From Planctomycetota bacterium (lineage in GTDB: Bacteria; Planctomycetota; UBA1135): a stretch of 16,324 nt of DNA. Position numbers and translations under genes: made by a program. Under the pieces are notes generated by a model that saw only the letters and a program-made list of their open reading frames with translations, ran no database searches and was not told the DNA's origin. Positions 14,570-16,324 of this stretch are shown one piece after another (position 1 is the stretch's first letter; every line of letters begins with the position of its first letter). Where the stretch lies: positions 1-16,324 of the forward strand of contig JACNJP010000246.1 in assembly GCA_014382465.1 (NCBI GenBank), given 5' to 3'.

Positions 14570-14662
14570 CGACGGGCCGGCGTCCCCGCGGCGCCGACCG
14601 AGGGAGCGATCGGGAAGTCACATGGCGGCGCCCCGATGCGCCCCCCCGCCTACCATGGAGGC

Positions 14663-16324
14663 ATGGTCGCCTGCGCGCTCCTGGCCTCTCCGTGGTTGCT
14701 CGGCGTCGCTTCCTTGGGCGTGGCCCAGGCGCAGGACCCGGAACAAGGCCTGGTCGTCGCGCCGCTGGAGTGGGAGCCGGGCACGGCAGGAGGAGCCGGG
14801 TTGCAGTCGGTCGACTTGAGCGACCAGCCGCCGTACGGCGTCCGACTGCCGCCGGACGTGGCGGAGGGTTGGTACGGCGGCGTCCCCTTGGGCGAGGAGC
14901 TCGAGCTGGCCGTGGTGGTCGACGTCGCGCCCGGGAAGGAACGGATCTGGGTGGACCACGACCTCGACGCCGACTTCCACGACGACCCGTACGCCCGCTG
15001 CACCAAGAACGGTTCGGTCCTGTCCCGTAGCGCGACGCTGCTCGTCCCCCTCCCGGGCGAGGAGCGCCCGGTGCCGGTGGAGGCGAATTTCACCGCCCAC
15101 CTCCGCGCCGGGAGCCCCACCCTCTCGCTGTCGTTGCGGATCCACCGGATCGGGGAGGTCGTCCTCGGCGACCGGCTGCGGCGCCTGGCCCTGCGCGACG
15201 ACGACCACCGCCTGCTCTTCGACCAGGGGGAGAACGTGGTCCTCCTGCTCGACGTGGACGGCGACGGCCAATGGGCGTCGGAGCACGGCAGCCACGAGCA
15301 CTTCCACCTCGGGGACGCCATCCGCCTCGGCGAGGAGGGATGGAGCTTCTCCGTGCCGGACGCCTCCGGTGGCAGGATCGAGTTCCAGCGCCTCGCCGAG
15401 CCGCCGCCGCGGGTGCCGCGGGAGTGGCGGGGCCGCCGCGCCCCGCCCTCCCCCTACCAGGTCACTCCTCCGCAAGAGAGCGACGCCGAGTTGGCGCGGC
15501 GCTTCGAGCAGGAGAAGGACCAGGACTACGGCAAGCGCTATGCCACGATCCGCCTGCTCGGCTACCGGGGCACCGAAGCGGCGTACGCGCTCCTGGCCGC
15601 CGCCGCCGAGGACGACCCCGACCGCCGGGTCCGGGTCGCCGCGGTCGGCGCGATGGGGAACGAGGCCTACCTCGCGGCGCACGGGAAGGAGGTGCTCGGG
15701 CTGGCGCGCGGCGACGAGCCGGACCTCGCCGCCGCCGCCGTCCAGAGCCTCTACCGGATGGGGCACCCGGACCTCGAAGGCATCCTCCTGTCCCTGCTCG
15801 ACTCGCGGGAGGACCAGGTCATCGCCGCGGCAGCCCTCCACCTCGGCTACCTGGCCACGCCCGACGCGCGCGAGGCCGTCCTGGAGCTGGTCTCCTCCCG
15901 CCCGGAAACCCAGATCCGGCACCGGGCCTACCTCGGGATCCGGAATTGGGAAGGCGGGCCGCCGGCGGAGCTGATGGTCCGCTGCGCCCGGGACCCCGAC
16001 GCGTCCCTGCGCGCCCTGGCCCTGGAGGACCTGTTCACGAGCGACCACCCGCAGGCCCGGGGGCTGGCCCTCGAGGCCCTGCAGGGCGCGCCCCCGACCC
16101 ACGCCCTGGTCCAGGCGGCCTCCCGCGTCCTGGTCGCCGCGGGGGACCGGGAGGCGGTCGAGGCGGTCTTCACCCGTTGCGCGGCGGGACCCCTCAGCCT
16201 GCCGCGATCCCCCGCCGGCCGCCCGTCCGCGCCGCGGTCGGAGGGTGCCCTGGCCGGCCTGCGCCCGAATCTCGGGTCCGCCGCCGCCTCGCGGCGGGGC
16301 GCGACGTGCCGCGTGCGGCCGCCG
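14663..16324 (+). CDS. Secreted HEAT-repeat protein, 3' end outside the window (partial)
   Basis: The frame is open for 554 codons to the right edge. From ATG 14663 it begins MVACALLASPWLLGVASLGVAQA, a signal peptide ending in AQA. An in-frame ATG at 14636 would add MRPPAYHGG and is also possible; neither has a well-placed Shine-Dalgarno. The N-terminal half (about 25-265) is a beta-rich region with two acidic loops, D98-H-D100-L-D102-A-D104 and D197-V-D199-G-D201-G, the latter a DxDxDG-type calcium-loop pattern. From about 271 it becomes a series of paired helices of about 30 residues typical of HEAT/PBS-lyase-like repeats (TIRLLGYRGTEAAYALLAAA, VRVAAVGAMGNEAYLAAHG, AAAALHLGYLATPDAREAVL). 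The last 40 residues are less HEAT-like and could reflect a frameshift near the edge. It begins 93 bp after the selenoprotein gene, possibly in one unit. Function is unknown; envelope scaffold is an inference. Confidence 0.86.
   Translation, partial: MVACALLASPWLLGVASLGVAQAQDPEQGLVVAPLEWEPGTAGGAGLQSVDLSDQPPYGVRLPPDVAEGWYGGVPLGEELELAVVVDVAPGKERIWVDHDLDADFHDDPYARCTKNGSVLSRSATLLVPLPGEERPVPVEANFTAHLRAGSPTLSLSLRIHRIGEVVLGDRLRRLALRDDDHRLLFDQGENVVLLLDVDGDGQWASEHGSHEHFHLGDAIRLGEEGWSFSVPDASGGRIEFQRLAEPPPRVPREWRGRRAPPSPYQVTPPQESDAELARRFEQEKDQDYGKRYATIRLLGYRGTEAAYALLAAAAEDDPDRRVRVAAVGAMGNEAYLAAHGKEVLGLARGDEPDLAAAAVQSLYRMGHPDLEGILLSLLDSREDQVIAAAALHLGYLATPDAREAVLELVSSRPETQIRHRAYLGIRNWEGGPPAELMVRCARDPDASLRALALEDLFTSDHPQARGLALEALQGAPPTHALVQAASRVLVAAGDREAVEAVFTRCAAGPLSLPRSPAGRPSAPRSEGALAGLRPNLGSAAASRRGATCRVRPP

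Noticed and set aside
14618..16102. 494-residue minus-strand frame opposite the HEAT-repeat gene
   Set aside because: The plus-strand frame from 14663 is open to the edge and gives a signal peptide and HEAT repeats; the antisense product shows no domain.

Overview
The window is a GC-rich bacterial segment, with GC-dominated third codon positions and long antisense open frames typical of such DNA. It probably comes from a Planctomycetota-like or other environmental lineage. That guess rests on gene content and leader style only: a divergent secreted sulfatase, TlpA and HEAT-repeat exported proteins, many signal peptides, and several starts with A/C-rich leaders and no Shine-Dalgarno. No rRNA, tRNA, CRISPR array, insertion sequence or integrase was seen. 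Every gap between genes is shorter than 300 bases.

Layout. Bases 3-1491 hold a 5'-truncated TPR protein followed by a PilZ (cyclic-di-GMP type) protein, probably co-transcribed. Bases 1604-3628 (minus) hold an exported 674-residue protein that appears to be four diverged copies of one module. Bases 3845-10351 look like a light/UV-response island. It contains a DUF523-DUF1722 (RudS-like) protein, a phage-type uncharacterised protein, a two-domain fasciclin protein, a CarH/LitR-type B12-binding MerR regulator, an SRPBCC protein, a thioredoxin-fold lipoprotein without CxxC, and an SDR-DUF2867 protein. A strong intrinsic terminator separates the fasciclin gene from the next minus-strand gene. Two 20-bp partly related imperfect or perfect inverted repeats lie upstream of the regulator gene and of the fasciclin gene and could be its operators.

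Bases 10474-13356 hold a convergent pair: an unrecognised exported 540-residue protein, and a sulfatase-fold protein that lacks two usual active-site residues (CRPSL for CxPSR, KWW for KWH). Bases 13451-14569 hold the most striking locus. It is a secreted TlpA/ResA-type thioredoxin whose first active-site cysteine codon is TGA, read through in one continuous frame (U-P-P-C). A perfect GC-rich hairpin with a GGUC loop starts 24 nt downstream, as expected for a bacterial SECIS element. It is best explained as a selenoprotein. A secreted HEAT-repeat protein follows in the same direction and runs off the 3' end.

How the genes may work together (inference): the island would couple B12-dependent light sensing to tRNA 4-thiouridine handling and to membrane or envelope modification. 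The right end is an envelope module containing a candidate seleno-thiol oxidoreductase.
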